From an uncultured Clostridia bacterium (GTDB lineage: Bacteria > Bacillota > Clostridia > Oscillospirales > Acutalibacteraceae): 64,000 bases of DNA. The number at the start of each line of letters is the position of its first letter. Position 1 is the stretch's first letter. The position numbers and the translations under genes were made by a program. Below, one piece after another: positions 7,168 to 16,040 of this stretch. The DNA is taken from NCBI GenBank assembly GCA_945787805.1, contig CALZID010000010.1, positions 1 to 64,000 of the forward strand. The letters are read 5' to 3'. The notes under the pieces were generated by a model, which had not been told where the DNA came from, ran no database searches, and saw nothing but the letters and a program-made list of their open reading frames with translations.

Positions 7168-8655
7168 ATGGCAGACACAAGATTTGCAATCGCACATTAT
7201 CATGATGCTGCGGCTATCAACAGACAGCTTGACGAGCTTATCGCTAAGCCAATCTACACAATCAAGCCTGAAGTTCTTAAACAATACGAAGAAGAATACT
7301 ACGGCAAAAAGTGTACAAAGTCAAAGGAATTAGTTGACGAAGCAAGAGCGCTCATTCCGGGCGGTGTTCAACACAACTTGGCTTTCAACTATCCTTTCCC
7401 GCTTGCTTTCACAAAAGCAGAAGGTGCTTACCTTTATGACGCTGACGGAAACAAATATTTTGACTTCCTTCAAGCAGGCGGTCCGACAGTTCTCGGTTCA
7501 AACCCAAAGGTGGTTCGTGACCAGGTTATCGATCTTCTTAACACATGCGGTCCTTCAACAGGTCTTTTCCACGAATATGAATATAAGCTTGCTAAAAAGA
7601 TTTCTGACAGTGTTGAAACTGTTCAGATGTTCCGTATGCAAGGTTCAGGTACCGAAGCTTGTATGACAGCAGTTCGTGTTGCCCGTCTTGCAACAGGCAA
7701 AAAGAACATTCTTAAAATGGGCGGCGCATACCACGGTTGGTCAGACCAGCTCGGTTACGGTATTCGTGTTCCCGGTTCTAAGTTCACACAGGCAAACGGT
7801 GTTCCGCTTTATCTCTTCAAGCACACTCAAGAATTCTTCCCCGGCGACCTTGACGACCTTGAGAGAAAACTTCGTGCTAACCTTCTTCGCGGCGGCACAG
7901 CAGCTGTATTTATCGAGCCAATCGGTCCCGAAAGCGGTACAACCCCACTTGATTATGACTTCAACAAGGGTGTTGAAAGACTCTGCCGTAAATACGGCGC
8001 ACTTCTCGTATTCGATGAAGTTGTTACAGGCTTCCGTATCGGTATGGCAGGTGCTCAGGGTTACTTCGGCGTTTCTCCTGACCTTACAATCTTCGGTAAA
8101 GTTATTGCCGGCGGATATCCGGGTGCAGGCGGTGTCGGTGGTAAGAAAGAATATATGAAATATCTCGGTGCAGGTCTTGATGATTCAGGTATGAAGATTA
8201 AGAAAGCATTCACCGGCGGTACAATGACTGCTAACCCGCTTTCATGCTGCGCAGGTTACTTCACTCTTGAAGAAATCGACAAGCAGAACGCATGTCAGAA
8301 AGCCGGCGAAATGGGCGACAGACTTACAACAGGTCTTCAAGAACTCATTGCAAAACACGGTCTTCCGTTCGTTGCTTGGAACGAAGGTTCGGTTTGCCAC
8401 CTTGAAACAGTCGGAACAATGCACTACACAATCAACTGGAAGAAGCCTTGGACAATTCCGGGTGTTATTTCTGCTACAAGCGAAAGAAAGAAAGAAATGC
8501 AATATATGGGCGCTGCTTATATGGCAGAAGGTCTTGTTACTCTTGCCGGCAGCCGTCTCTACACATCAGCTGCATACACACCAAAGATGATTGACCAGGC
8601 ACTTCAATGCTTCGACAAAGTTTTGGCAAATGTTGCTGTTAAACCTGCTGAATAA
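7168..8655 (+). CDS. Class III PLP aminotransferase, glutamate-1-semialdehyde mutase-like
   Basis: The protein has 495 residues. The PLP-binding Lys is in FGKVIAGGYPGAG (Lys311) and the pyridine-nitrogen Asp in LLVFDEVVTGFR (Asp283). GSGTEACMTAVRVAR and GAYHGW are further family motifs. The closest fold is HemL-type aminomutase/aminotransferase. An extra ~60-residue N-terminal helical extension and the non-heme neighbours argue against a simple hemL. A strong GGAGGG site and consensus promoter suggest high expression. With the adjacent dehydrogenase and class II aldolase it may serve an amino-aldehyde or amino-alcohol pathway; this is inference. Confidence 0.85.
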   Translation: MADTRFAIAHYHDAAAINRQLDELIAKPIYTIKPEVLKQYEEEYYGKKCTKSKELVDEARALIPGGVQHNLAFNYPFPLAFTKAEGAYLYDADGNKYFDFLQAGGPTVLGSNPKVVRDQVIDLLNTCGPSTGLFHEYEYKLAKKISDSVETVQMFRMQGSGTEACMTAVRVARLATGKKNILKMGGAYHGWSDQLGYGIRVPGSKFTQANGVPLYLFKHTQEFFPGDLDDLERKLRANLLRGGTAAVFIEPIGPESGTTPLDYDFNKGVERLCRKYGALLVFDEVVTGFRIGMAGAQGYFGVSPDLTIFGKVIAGGYPGAGGVGGKKEYMKYLGAGLDDSGMKIKKAFTGGTMTANPLSCCAGYFTLEEIDKQNACQKAGEMGDRLTTGLQELIAKHGLPFVAWNEGSVCHLETVGTMHYTINWKKPWTIPGVISATSERKKEMQYMGAAYMAEGLVTLAGSRLYTSAAYTPKMIDQALQCFDKVLANVAVKPAE

Positions 8656-8673
8656 TTCAGGTTATACTTTATT

Positions 8674-8704
8674 GGCGGGCGAAACTTAATTTCGCTCGCC
8701 TTTT
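8674..8704 (+). terminator. Terminator/attenuator between aminotransferase and aldolase
   Basis: GGCGGGCGAAA (8674-8684) pairs with TTTCGCTCGCC (8690-8700) and is followed by TTTTATC. It would reduce read-through into the aldolase gene 25 nt further on. Confidence 0.65.
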
Positions 8705-8728
8705 ATCCTTATATCAGAGGTGAAAATT

Positions 8729-9949
8729 ATGGAAATTATGCAAGCAAAAGAGCTTGTTATTAAGGCGGGCAAAGAGCTTGTTGCATCAGGCCTTATCGCT
8801 CGTACTTGGGGTAATATTTCATGCAGAATCAGTGATACACAGTTTGTAATCACCCCCAGCGGCCGTGCTTATGAAACACTCACACCCGAAGAAATCGTGC
8901 TTGTAAATATCGAAGACCTTGAATATGAAGGCGAAATTAAGCCGTCAAGTGAAAAAGGTATTCACGCCGCTTGTTATAAGCTTCGTCCCGAAATCGGATT
9001 TGTTATTCACACTCACCAAATTAACGCTTCAATCGTTTCTGCAATCGGTATGGATATCAACGGTATTGACGGTGAAAACGCAGAAGTAGTGGGCACAAAT
9101 CTTCCTATTGCGTCTTACGGACTTCCTGGTACAAAGAAACTCCGCAAAGGTGTTATTGACGCAATCACCCGTTCCGACTCAAAAGCGGCGGTTATGGCTC
9201 ACCACGGCGCAGTTTGTATGGGTGTTGACTATGACGACGCATTTAATGTTGCAAAGAAAGTTGAAGATATTTGCGAACAATTTGTAATCGCAAAATATGA
9301 ATCAATTACAGGCTCGGTTGCAAACGGCCTTGAAGCAATCAACGACTATGTAGTTAATAACTTTGTTAAGAAACCGCTTTCTGCTCCCGAATTCCCCGCT
9401 TGCAAGAGTGAGCGTGACGGCTCTGTGTTCAACATTTCGCTTGTTGACGGTGACGGTGCTATCACAAGAATTGACATTGAAACAGGTAATGTTATTGCAG
9501 GCGACGGTTGTGCCGAATCGGTTGAGCTTCACCGTGCGGTTTATAAGAAGCGTGACGATGTAAACTTTATCTATCATTCAAAGGACCCGTTCACAGTTGC
9601 CTGTTCAAAAATGGGCAAAACAATGCGTCCGTTGATTGACGACTTTGCACAGATTGTCGGTGTTACCGTTAAGCACGCAGACTATAATCCTAACAACTCA
9701 CTTGCAACATCAAAGAAAGTTGTTAAGGCTCTCAAGGGCAGAAACGCTGTTCTTCTTGACAACAACGGCGCACTTTGTGTAGCCGGCAGTGAATATGATG
9801 CAGGCGCTATAGAATTTATCACTAATAAAGGCGCTAAAATTCAGGTTTGCTCAAAGTTATACGATAAGGTTAAACCGATTAACCCCATCGAAACAAGACT
9901 TATGAACATTATTTACAGACTTAAATATTCAAAGCAAGCTAATAAATAA
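8729..9949 (+). CDS. Two-domain class II aldolase/adducin-type protein
   Basis: Residues 1-215 form a class II aldolase domain with the zinc His pair in VIHTHQINASI and a further His in AVMAHHGAVCMG, so it is probably catalytic (retro-aldol cleavage or isomerisation). Residues ~225-395 repeat the fold: ELHRAVYKKRDDVNFIYHSKD aligns with the region before the zinc site, but the HTH motif is replaced by YHSKD, so this half may be structural or regulatory. An in-frame GTG at 8720 lies inside the AGAGGTG ribosome site, so ATG 8729 is chosen. It is probably functionally linked to the upstream aminotransferase. Confidence 0.85.
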   Translation: MEIMQAKELVIKAGKELVASGLIARTWGNISCRISDTQFVITPSGRAYETLTPEEIVLVNIEDLEYEGEIKPSSEKGIHAACYKLRPEIGFVIHTHQINASIVSAIGMDINGIDGENAEVVGTNLPIASYGLPGTKKLRKGVIDAITRSDSKAAVMAHHGAVCMGVDYDDAFNVAKKVEDICEQFVIAKYESITGSVANGLEAINDYVVNNFVKKPLSAPEFPACKSERDGSVFNISLVDGDGAITRIDIETGNVIAGDGCAESVELHRAVYKKRDDVNFIYHSKDPFTVACSKMGKTMRPLIDDFAQIVGVTVKHADYNPNNSLATSKKVVKALKGRNAVLLDNNGALCVAGSEYDAGAIEFITNKGAKIQVCSKLYDKVKPINPIETRLMNIIYRLKYSKQANK

Positions 9950-9965
9950 GTTTTGGTAAAATTTA

Positions 9966-9996
9966 TCCCCCTACGAACTTCGCAGGGGGATTTTTT
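9966..9996 (+). terminator. Terminator after the aldolase gene
   Basis: TCCCCCT (9966-9972) pairs with AGGGGGA (9984-9990), followed by TTTTTTAT. The acyltransferase gene converges on it from the other side. Confidence 0.85.
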
Positions 9997-11047
9997 ATAT
10001 TTTTCTTAATTTATTTATGCCTATCATAATTACATCGCAAATCAGGTTTATGAAATATGACAAGCACAAAGAACCGGCAATCACCGTAATTATAACAACA
10101 GGAAACCACATATATTCCTGTCTGGTGGTAGATGTATAATGTTTAAGTATGTCATAGACAATATCGTCAACAACATACGAAATCAAATATGCACCCAATG
10201 TCAACCGTGAAATACTTGTAACAATTGATTTTTTAATTTTAGATTTTCCGATATTGTTTTCTGTTTTCAGAAGAATACCAAACAACGCAACCGTTGTAAT
10301 ATATACAAATACCGAGTTGTGTCCCGATATCGCGTAAATTCTTATTGTATGTTTTGTAAAAACAAAGAGCATGACTATGCAAAGCAAAAGATTTGAAGCC
10401 AAAGCAGCAGAAATGCCTTGCCATGTTTTTAATTTAAATCCGTATTCCCTTAAATAGCATCCTGTGTAGTAATAAGCTAACGGATATACACTCGACCACC
10501 AGCCCTGTGTACATTTGAATATGCTAAATAAGCTTGGAATAATAATTGTAATTGCTGTGAAAGATAAAACAAGAATAAACTTCTGTTTTTGTGACTTTAA
10601 CCCGTTATAAGCAAGGTTTAAAAAGGGAATAATCAAAAACAGACCTATATACATATCAATGTACCAGGAATAATGAGCTATACCTATTGTCTTTATTTGC
10701 GATAAAAACGGTTTTTCATAAGCAATTCTGTCATATATTATACAACCTGTTTCTGCAATTAAAAAGGTTATTATAGTCCTAACAATTCCAAAATAGTAAC
10801 CTTTTTTCAATGTTTTTTCTTGCATCAAATACCCTGTTATAACAACAAATAAAGGCACGCAGGACATTGCAAAATTTCTAACAAATGTGGCAATAAACAT
10901 TCCCACTCCCCAAAGGGGAATGTTATAAAATTCTGTATGCAAGAAAAAATGGACGGTTACCACCAAGCAAAAGGCAATTATTCTTATTAAATCTATGGAA
11001 TAGTTTCTATGTGTAATCTGTTTTTTTGTTTCTGCGATTGCAGTCAT
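9995..11047 (-). CDS. Acyltransferase 3 family membrane protein
   Basis: The 350-residue protein begins with a short basic tail, then RNYSIDLIRIIAFCLVVTVHFF, the acyltransferase-3 signature with its conserved His in the first membrane span, and has about ten hydrophobic spans in all. Family members acetylate or succinylate cell-surface sugars, peptidoglycan or exopolysaccharides. It sits just downstream of the prepilin peptidase gene in the same direction, but 50 nt away. The substrate is unknown; surface-glycan modification is the best guess. Confidence 0.85.
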   Translation of the reverse strand: MTAIAETKKQITHRNYSIDLIRIIAFCLVVTVHFFLHTEFYNIPLWGVGMFIATFVRNFAMSCVPLFVVITGYLMQEKTLKKGYYFGIVRTIITFLIAETGCIIYDRIAYEKPFLSQIKTIGIAHYSWYIDMYIGLFLIIPFLNLAYNGLKSQKQKFILVLSFTAITIIIPSLFSIFKCTQGWWSSVYPLAYYYTGCYLREYGFKLKTWQGISAALASNLLLCIVMLFVFTKHTIRIYAISGHNSVFVYITTVALFGILLKTENNIGKSKIKKSIVTSISRLTLGAYLISYVVDDIVYDILKHYTSTTRQEYMWFPVVIITVIAGSLCLSYFINLICDVIMIGINKLRKI

Positions 11048-11096
11048 AGCCTTTCCCCCACCCTAAAATCAAACGGAACAACCCGCCATTGATTTA

Positions 11097-11972
11097 TCAT
11101 ATTAAATTCGCAAGACTTGAAAATATCATGGCAGCGGTATCGTGAGCATGATTGTGGTTATGAACATGCGCAATTCCGCAAAGCGCTAAATACCACTCAA
11201 TAATATTTGTACCGACAAACATACAAATTACGACTGCAAGTGAGAGATGGGGTGCAAAAGGAACTTTTCTCGGCACTTTGCCCTTGTTCTTAATCGCCAT
11301 AAAGATGAGATAAAGCGTACCGATAAGCCCACCCATAACCAGAGCTAAAAGAACAACCTTCCAACCCAGCATAAAGCCGCATGCCGCCATGAGCTTGATG
11401 TCTCCGCCGCCCATTCCGCCTTTCGTGATAACCGCAAGCAAGAAGAGTATGCCGCTTGCCGCAAAAAATCCAATAATGCGTTCTATAAGACAATGAAGGT
11501 CAAAGCCTTCTGATACCAATTCGTCAATATAAGTGATTACGCCGCCGATTAAAACGGTAATCCACATTGAGTCGGGAATTTCCATTGTGCGCCAGTCGAT
11601 AACCGTTGCAACCAGCAATGCCGAAAATGCCGCACAGTAACCGAAAAGTGCAATTCTCGGCTCTGCACCGCACACAAACCAGAAAATCAGCGCATACATA
11701 ATACCGTTAATTGCTTCAACTATCGGGTATTGCGCAGAGATTTTCGCATTGCAGTAGCGACATTTTCCCCCAAGAAAAATCCAGCTGAAAAGGGGCACTA
11801 AGTCTTTCGCATAAAGCCGATGATTACAACTCATACAATGACTGTTTGTAGTTGTAAAATTCTCGCCTTTCGGAATTCTGTATATCAGCACATTGAGAAA
11901 ACTGCCGATACAGATACCGAAAAGAAATACGAAAAAAGCTATAAAAAGTTTTGGGATAAGCAAATAGTCCAT
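11097..11972 (-). CDS. pilD: Type IV prepilin peptidase / N-methyltransferase (A24)
   Basis: This 291-residue membrane protein has the full bifunctional PilD layout. GICIGSFLNVLIYRIPKGE is at the N-terminus, followed by a cytoplasmic zinc loop with two CxxC motifs (HCMSC and CRYC). The two catalytic aspartates are in TVIDWRTMEIPD and GMGGGDIKLMAACG, and there are eight or so membrane spans. It cleaves and N-methylates prepilins and would process the five prepilins encoded at 15-24 kb. It is coupled to yfhO (2-nt gap, GAGGAA site). Confidence 0.93.
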   Translation of the reverse strand: MDYLLIPKLFIAFFVFLFGICIGSFLNVLIYRIPKGENFTTTNSHCMSCNHRLYAKDLVPLFSWIFLGGKCRYCNAKISAQYPIVEAINGIMYALIFWFVCGAEPRIALFGYCAAFSALLVATVIDWRTMEIPDSMWITVLIGGVITYIDELVSEGFDLHCLIERIIGFFAASGILFLLAVITKGGMGGGDIKLMAACGFMLGWKVVLLALVMGGLIGTLYLIFMAIKNKGKVPRKVPFAPHLSLAVVICMFVGTNIIEWYLALCGIAHVHNHNHAHDTAAMIFSSLANLI

Positions 11973-11974
11973 AA

Positions 11975-14779
11975 TTATTCCTCATTCACACTTGTTTCAT
12001 CTGTTAAAGCACATTCTTCTTTTTTGTATCGCTTTGTGGCAATCACTGCCCATGCAATAAGAATAAGAACGCTGACACCCGTGATTATTGCGCCGGGCAC
12101 AAAGCCCACCGGACAATATTTCATTTCGACAATGTGCTCGCCTTCGGTAATTTCAGTCATAAGAATGTGGCTCTCGTGCTCATAAAGCGGAGCTTCAACA
12201 CCGTCAATAAGAATTTTCCAGCCACTGTCTAACGCTGTCGGAATATACAAAATTCCGTCGGTGTAGCTTGTAACTTTTGCCTTAACATAAGTGTCAGAGA
12301 ATTCAAGCATTTCAGTGTCACTCATAGCGTCAAGCTTTGCATAGCCTTCTTCAAAAATATTCATATCAACGGTGTAGCAAAGAGCACCTACCGCCTCATA
12401 TTCTGTGGGATATACATTTCCTGCGGCGTCTCTTTCGTGTCTGTAACCGCCAAGTTTAACCGTAACCACATCATCTTTATTTACTTCGCCTATTTCATAG
12501 GTTCTGTTTTCACCGACACCGAAAGCGGTATATTCTCTGCTGACGCCGTTAATCGTAATTGTCAAATCGGTAAACTGCGTAATATCAACATAGATATACA
12601 TTATTCCGTCATTCTGTGCTTTTGAATTGATTGAAATATATGCGGGTTTCGTAGTATCCGTTATCTTCGCAGAGAAGCGCAGCATTTTTGACTCTAAAAA
12701 TTGATAATATTCATCTGAATAATCTTGTTCTCTGCCTATATTTTCCAGTCTGTCGAGATTTGAAATGGCTTCACAGTTTTCATAGCTGATATTTTCAACT
12801 TCGTTGTAAGTCAAAACATCCTTGTCAAGATTTGTTATATATTTAAATACTGCTTTTTGGTCATCTGCCGGTGAGATATATGAAAACGAATCCCATTTGT
12901 CAATAGTTGTAGCTATTGTGTACATAAACGGCATTGTATAATTATTTTCGTATAATGTATATCCGTTATTACTTGAAATTTTCTTTCTGAAACTGTTTTC
13001 TGAAAGATTTTCAGTTCCGTCCAAATAATACTTTGTAGGGTAAAGCAAATTGAAAATCGGAGTTTGTTCTTTTGCTCCGTCAACCGCATTTATTCCGTTT
13101 CCATAACAGCCGAAGTAGGTCATAGCAAGGGAGAAATTACCGTTTGCAAGGGAAGAATATGTGCTGTTGTCATTATTATTGAAAAGCATACCGTACATTG
13201 CAATGTCATTAAAGCTGGTATCTTTTTTTGCAAAAGCAAGATATTCACCTTTCGGCAAATCTTTTGTAAGTGTTTCGACTGTTTCTCTTTCGGAAATCAA
13301 CGAAGTTAAATCTCTATAGTTAATATTATCTCTGTTAAGTATGCCTGTCTCTAAAACAACGGCAAGTAATAAGATAACAGTAACAGTATTCTTTACTTTA
13401 ACATTTTTTGAAAGCAAGAGCAAAATGACGGTGAATATAACCGTAAATATTATTACAGGAACAATATATTCTGCGGACGCGAAATGTGTTCTGAACAAAG
13501 CATCCTTTGTAATCGCAGAAATATCAACAACGCACATTAAAACACCTGCGACAATTCCATATATGGGTATATTTTTTATCTCACAGAATGCTTCAAATGC
13601 AATTTTGAGAAGTATAAAGCTATAAAGGAAAGCGAATCGGTACATTATGCCTGCCGGTTCTCCGAAACCGTGCCAAGTGAAATAAATCGGATAAATCCAC
13701 ATAGATGCCCAGAATACAATTATTAAAAATGCATTGGCAATCTTTTTTCTCATTGAAACACCTTTTGCAAAGAAGTAAGCGGTACAGAGAATAACCGTCA
13801 TTATTCCGCAAAATGCAAATATGCAACGATTTGTTCCCAATGAATCATAAATATTTTTAAACGGAAGAATATGTGAAGCTAAAAGTCCCCAAATGTTCGT
13901 ATTGACCAACGCTGAATCGTTATGTGTTGTGCCTTTTAAGGTCTGCTGTAAGGCACTTACTGTGGGTAAAGCTAAAATCGCTGAAATTGCGCCCGCAAGA
14001 AGTGACGAACCAGCAAATCTGAAAATAGTTTTTAATAAATAAGAGTTTTTTATAACATCAAAAATATTTACTGTGCCGTCTTCGTCATCGGTTGCGTCGC
14101 TATTTGCGGTAACACCTTCATAGAAAACTTCATCATCTGCAAGAAACAAATATACAAAGTAAATTACGCAGAAAATGCAAATCATCCAGCCTATGTAAAA
14201 GTTCGAAACAATGGCGAGCCCCAAAAACAATGCATAAAACCAACCGCTTTCGCCATCCATAAGCTTTTTAAGGCCCAAAATTACAAGGGGCAGATAAATA
14301 ATTGAATCCATCCAGGAAATAAAGAAGAATGAACCGACAATAAAGCCGGAAAACGCCCAAAGGACCGAGAAAATAACAACTGATAAATCATTTTTCTTAT
14401 ATGTATGTTTAAGAAAAATGCCAAAGGTCAGCGCCATAAAAACAGGTTTCAAAAGTGTAATTATTGAAAACGCATTGTCAACATCACTTGCATTGAAAAA
14501 CAGTGCTATCAAATTAAGAGGTGAAGCCAAATAATATGAAATAATTGCAAGAAAGTTTGAACCTCTGCCTGCGTGCCATGTGAAAAGAAGCGAACTGCCT
14601 TCTTTTATTTTACTTGTAAATTCCTCAAGCATGGGAACATACTGCCCCACCGCGTCGGAAAAAGCGCTTGTATTCGGTCCGAAAGGGAAAATGCCTGCAA
14701 TGGCATAAAGCACAAGCAAAATTACAAGTGTAATAATCGGCCCTAACAGAATATACGGTATTCGTTTTTTTGTTTTCAT
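11975..14779 (-). CDS. YfhO-family polytopic membrane protein
   Basis: This 934-residue protein belongs to the YfhO family. It has about a dozen membrane spans in residues 1-490, GT-C-like, with FSDAVGQYVPMLEEF just after the first span. A large extracellular region (~500-890) ends in a GWKILIDGVEAPLYEHESHI segment and a final span. YfhO proteins help glycosylate lipoteichoic acid or other envelope glycans in Bacillus and Listeria. Its position between the RAYT and pilD may be incidental, although a pilus-glycan role cannot be excluded. Confidence 0.88.
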   Translation of the reverse strand: MKTKKRIPYILLGPIITLVILLVLYAIAGIFPFGPNTSAFSDAVGQYVPMLEEFTSKIKEGSSLLFTWHAGRGSNFLAIISYYLASPLNLIALFFNASDVDNAFSIITLLKPVFMALTFGIFLKHTYKKNDLSVVIFSVLWAFSGFIVGSFFFISWMDSIIYLPLVILGLKKLMDGESGWFYALFLGLAIVSNFYIGWMICIFCVIYFVYLFLADDEVFYEGVTANSDATDDEDGTVNIFDVIKNSYLLKTIFRFAGSSLLAGAISAILALPTVSALQQTLKGTTHNDSALVNTNIWGLLASHILPFKNIYDSLGTNRCIFAFCGIMTVILCTAYFFAKGVSMRKKIANAFLIIVFWASMWIYPIYFTWHGFGEPAGIMYRFAFLYSFILLKIAFEAFCEIKNIPIYGIVAGVLMCVVDISAITKDALFRTHFASAEYIVPVIIFTVIFTVILLLLSKNVKVKNTVTVILLLAVVLETGILNRDNINYRDLTSLISERETVETLTKDLPKGEYLAFAKKDTSFNDIAMYGMLFNNNDNSTYSSLANGNFSLAMTYFGCYGNGINAVDGAKEQTPIFNLLYPTKYYLDGTENLSENSFRKKISSNNGYTLYENNYTMPFMYTIATTIDKWDSFSYISPADDQKAVFKYITNLDKDVLTYNEVENISYENCEAISNLDRLENIGREQDYSDEYYQFLESKMLRFSAKITDTTKPAYISINSKAQNDGIMYIYVDITQFTDLTITINGVSREYTAFGVGENRTYEIGEVNKDDVVTVKLGGYRHERDAAGNVYPTEYEAVGALCYTVDMNIFEEGYAKLDAMSDTEMLEFSDTYVKAKVTSYTDGILYIPTALDSGWKILIDGVEAPLYEHESHILMTEITEGEHIVEMKYCPVGFVPGAIITGVSVLILIAWAVIATKRYKKEECALTDETSVNEE

Positions 14780-14797
14780 AACACTCCTGCTTTCGTT

Positions 14798-15313
14798 TTA
14801 AAAATATTTATCTTCATTCCAAATGCGTGGGTTTTCATCAATATATTGCCAAGCAAATTGAAAATGTTCATCGTTTTTAATAACTTCATCATAAAAAGAC
14901 TTTTGCCACAGTGATTTTGTACCGTTAAATTCTTTTTTATATATTCTTGTAGTAACGGATTTAAAATCTTTCATTAGTCCTTGTAGGGAACGACGCCCCC
15001 GTCGTTCCGCTATTTCAAAACCGAATTTTTTATCTGTATCTATTTCGGCATCGTTTTTTATAGCAATAATTCCGTGAATATGGTTCGGCATTATTGCATA
15101 TTTAATAATTTCAACATTATCATTTAATTTTTCAATATTGTTCCAACATTCAATTATTCTTTTTCCTAAATCGGACGGAACGACGAGGGCGTCGTTCCCT
15201 ACTATATCACATAGCAACTTTTCTTTATTATTTGTGCAAACAGTAACAAAGAAATAGCCATTACCGTAATCAAACTTTTTTAACCGATGCGTTTTGCGTT
15301 TTGGCAAATCCAT
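14798..15313 (-). CDS. REP-associated tyrosine transposase (RAYT, Y1 family)
   Basis: The 171-residue protein shows the Y1_Tnp/RAYT pattern: YFFVTVCTNNKEKLL, then the HUH-type metal motif in IMPNHIHGIIAI, and SLWQKSFYDEVIKNDEHF with the candidate nucleophile Tyr and the family's C-terminal helix. RAYTs are single-copy, domesticated IS200-like enzymes that mobilise REP hairpins. The gene itself contains two 22-bp REP-like palindromes in frame (encoding ERRGRRS and VGNDALVVP). It has its own near-consensus promoter overlapping the upstream pilin terminator. Confidence 0.88.
   Translation of the reverse strand: MDLPKRKTHRLKKFDYGNGYFFVTVCTNNKEKLLCDIVGNDALVVPSDLGKRIIECWNNIEKLNDNVEIIKYAIMPNHIHGIIAIKNDAEIDTDKKFGFEIAERRGRRSLQGLMKDFKSVTTRIYKKEFNGTKSLWQKSFYDEVIKNDEHFQFAWQYIDENPRIWNEDKYF
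14987..15008. repeat. REP-like palindrome inside the RAYT gene, copy 1
   Basis: GGAACGACG, four C, then CGTCGTTCC: a perfect 9-bp dyad preceded on the plus strand by TAG. On the minus strand it is read in frame by the RAYT gene. Confidence 0.85.
15177..15198. repeat. REP-like palindrome inside the RAYT gene, copy 2
   Basis: The same dyad GGAACGACG/CGTCGTTCC with an AGGG spacer. Together with its CCCTAC flank it is an inverted copy of the element at 14987, giving the arrangement of a REP pair (BIME-like). Confidence 0.85.
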
Positions 15314-15356
15314 AATTTAATTTTCCTTTTTTATAACACGGAAAGGCTTTTTTTAT

Positions 15357-15385
15357 ATTTTACTACAAAAGGATAAAAAGGTCAA
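15357..15385 (-). promoter_or_regulatory. Promoter of the RAYT gene
   Basis: On the minus strand TTGACC (15380-15385), 17 nt and TAAAAT (15357-15362). The -35 lies in the T tract of the pilin terminator. It may also serve yfhO and pilD. Confidence 0.55.
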
Positions 15386-15419
15386 CAAAAAACAAGGGGC
15401 CCGATAGGACCCCTCGTTA
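15384..15419 (-). terminator. Terminator of the first pilin gene
   Basis: On the minus strand a GAGGGGTCC/GGGCCCCTTG hairpin (about 15393-15417) is followed by TTTTTTG. It isolates the pilin transcript from the RAYT. Confidence 0.8.
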
Positions 15420-15454
15420 TGAATTTCAATTAAATTATTAAGTATTCTCAATAA

Positions 15455-15850
15455 TTATGCAAGTTCTGTACCAGTAGCAGCATCAGCACTATGACCTTCC
15501 GGTGTATGTTCGCCAGCTACATAATTAGGACATGCAACTTTTGCTGAACCGTCAGCAGCAACAGTAAATTTGTAAGCCTTGGTTGTGTCAATCGGGCATC
15601 TTGGAGCTGCTTTACCTTCCATCATTGAAAGAAGAGCGTCTTTGTCAGCTGTCTGTTGGTCGTATGATGCATAGTAGTTAGCTGCGTTGTTCTTGATTGT
15701 CTTGATGTTAGATGCACATGTCTTATTGTTTGCGTTCTTTGTGATTGCGCCGTAAAGCGGAATAGCAACTGCAATAAGGATACCCATGATAACAACAACA
15801 ATCATCAATTCAACAAGTGAAAAGCCTTTTTTGTTCATAAGTTTTCTCAT
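15455..15850 (-). CDS. Type IV pilin (major-pilin candidate 1)
   Basis: This 131-residue prepilin has a short leader MRKLMNKKG, predicted cleavage before Phe10, then FSLVELMIVVVIMGILIAVA with the invariant Glu5. The soluble C-terminal domain is small, with Cys residues in KTCASN, RCPID and ACPNY. Its first ~36 residues are almost identical to those of the next pilin gene, which implies duplication. It has its own promoter, a 5'UTR motif shared with that paralogue and a strong terminator, as expected of an abundant structural subunit. Confidence 0.93.
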   Translation of the reverse strand: MRKLMNKKGFSLVELMIVVVIMGILIAVAIPLYGAITKNANNKTCASNIKTIKNNAANYYASYDQQTADKDALLSMMEGKAAPRCPIDTTKAYKFTVAADGSAKVACPNYVAGEHTPEGHSADAATGTELA

Positions 15851-15928
15851 AATAATTACTCCTTTAATTAAAGAATTTAGATTTTATATGTAAGGCCTGA
15901 GAATGACCTAAACACCGAATTTATGTAA

Positions 15929-15977
15929 CGGGAACTTTCCGTACCCTTATACTACTACAAATCAACTTGTTTGTAAA
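15929..15977 (-). promoter_or_regulatory. Promoter and shared 5'UTR motif of pilin 1
   Basis: On the minus strand TTTACA (15972-15977), 17 nt and TAGTAT (15949-15954) precede a GGTACGGAAAGTTCCCG motif (15929-15945) that would lie at the very 5' end of the mRNA. The same 17 nt occur before pilin 2. A TTGTCG/CGACAA dyad (15993-16008) lies upstream of the -35. Confidence 0.65.
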
Positions 15978-16040
15978 GTCTTTTTTTTAATTTTGTCGAA
16001 ATCGACAATTTTTACACTAAAATTTGTATGTTTTTACCAA

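Noticed and set aside
14987..15198. CRISPR or IS ends
   Set aside because: There are only two inverted palindromes, with no regular spacers, no target duplication and no second transposase. REP-like elements fit better.
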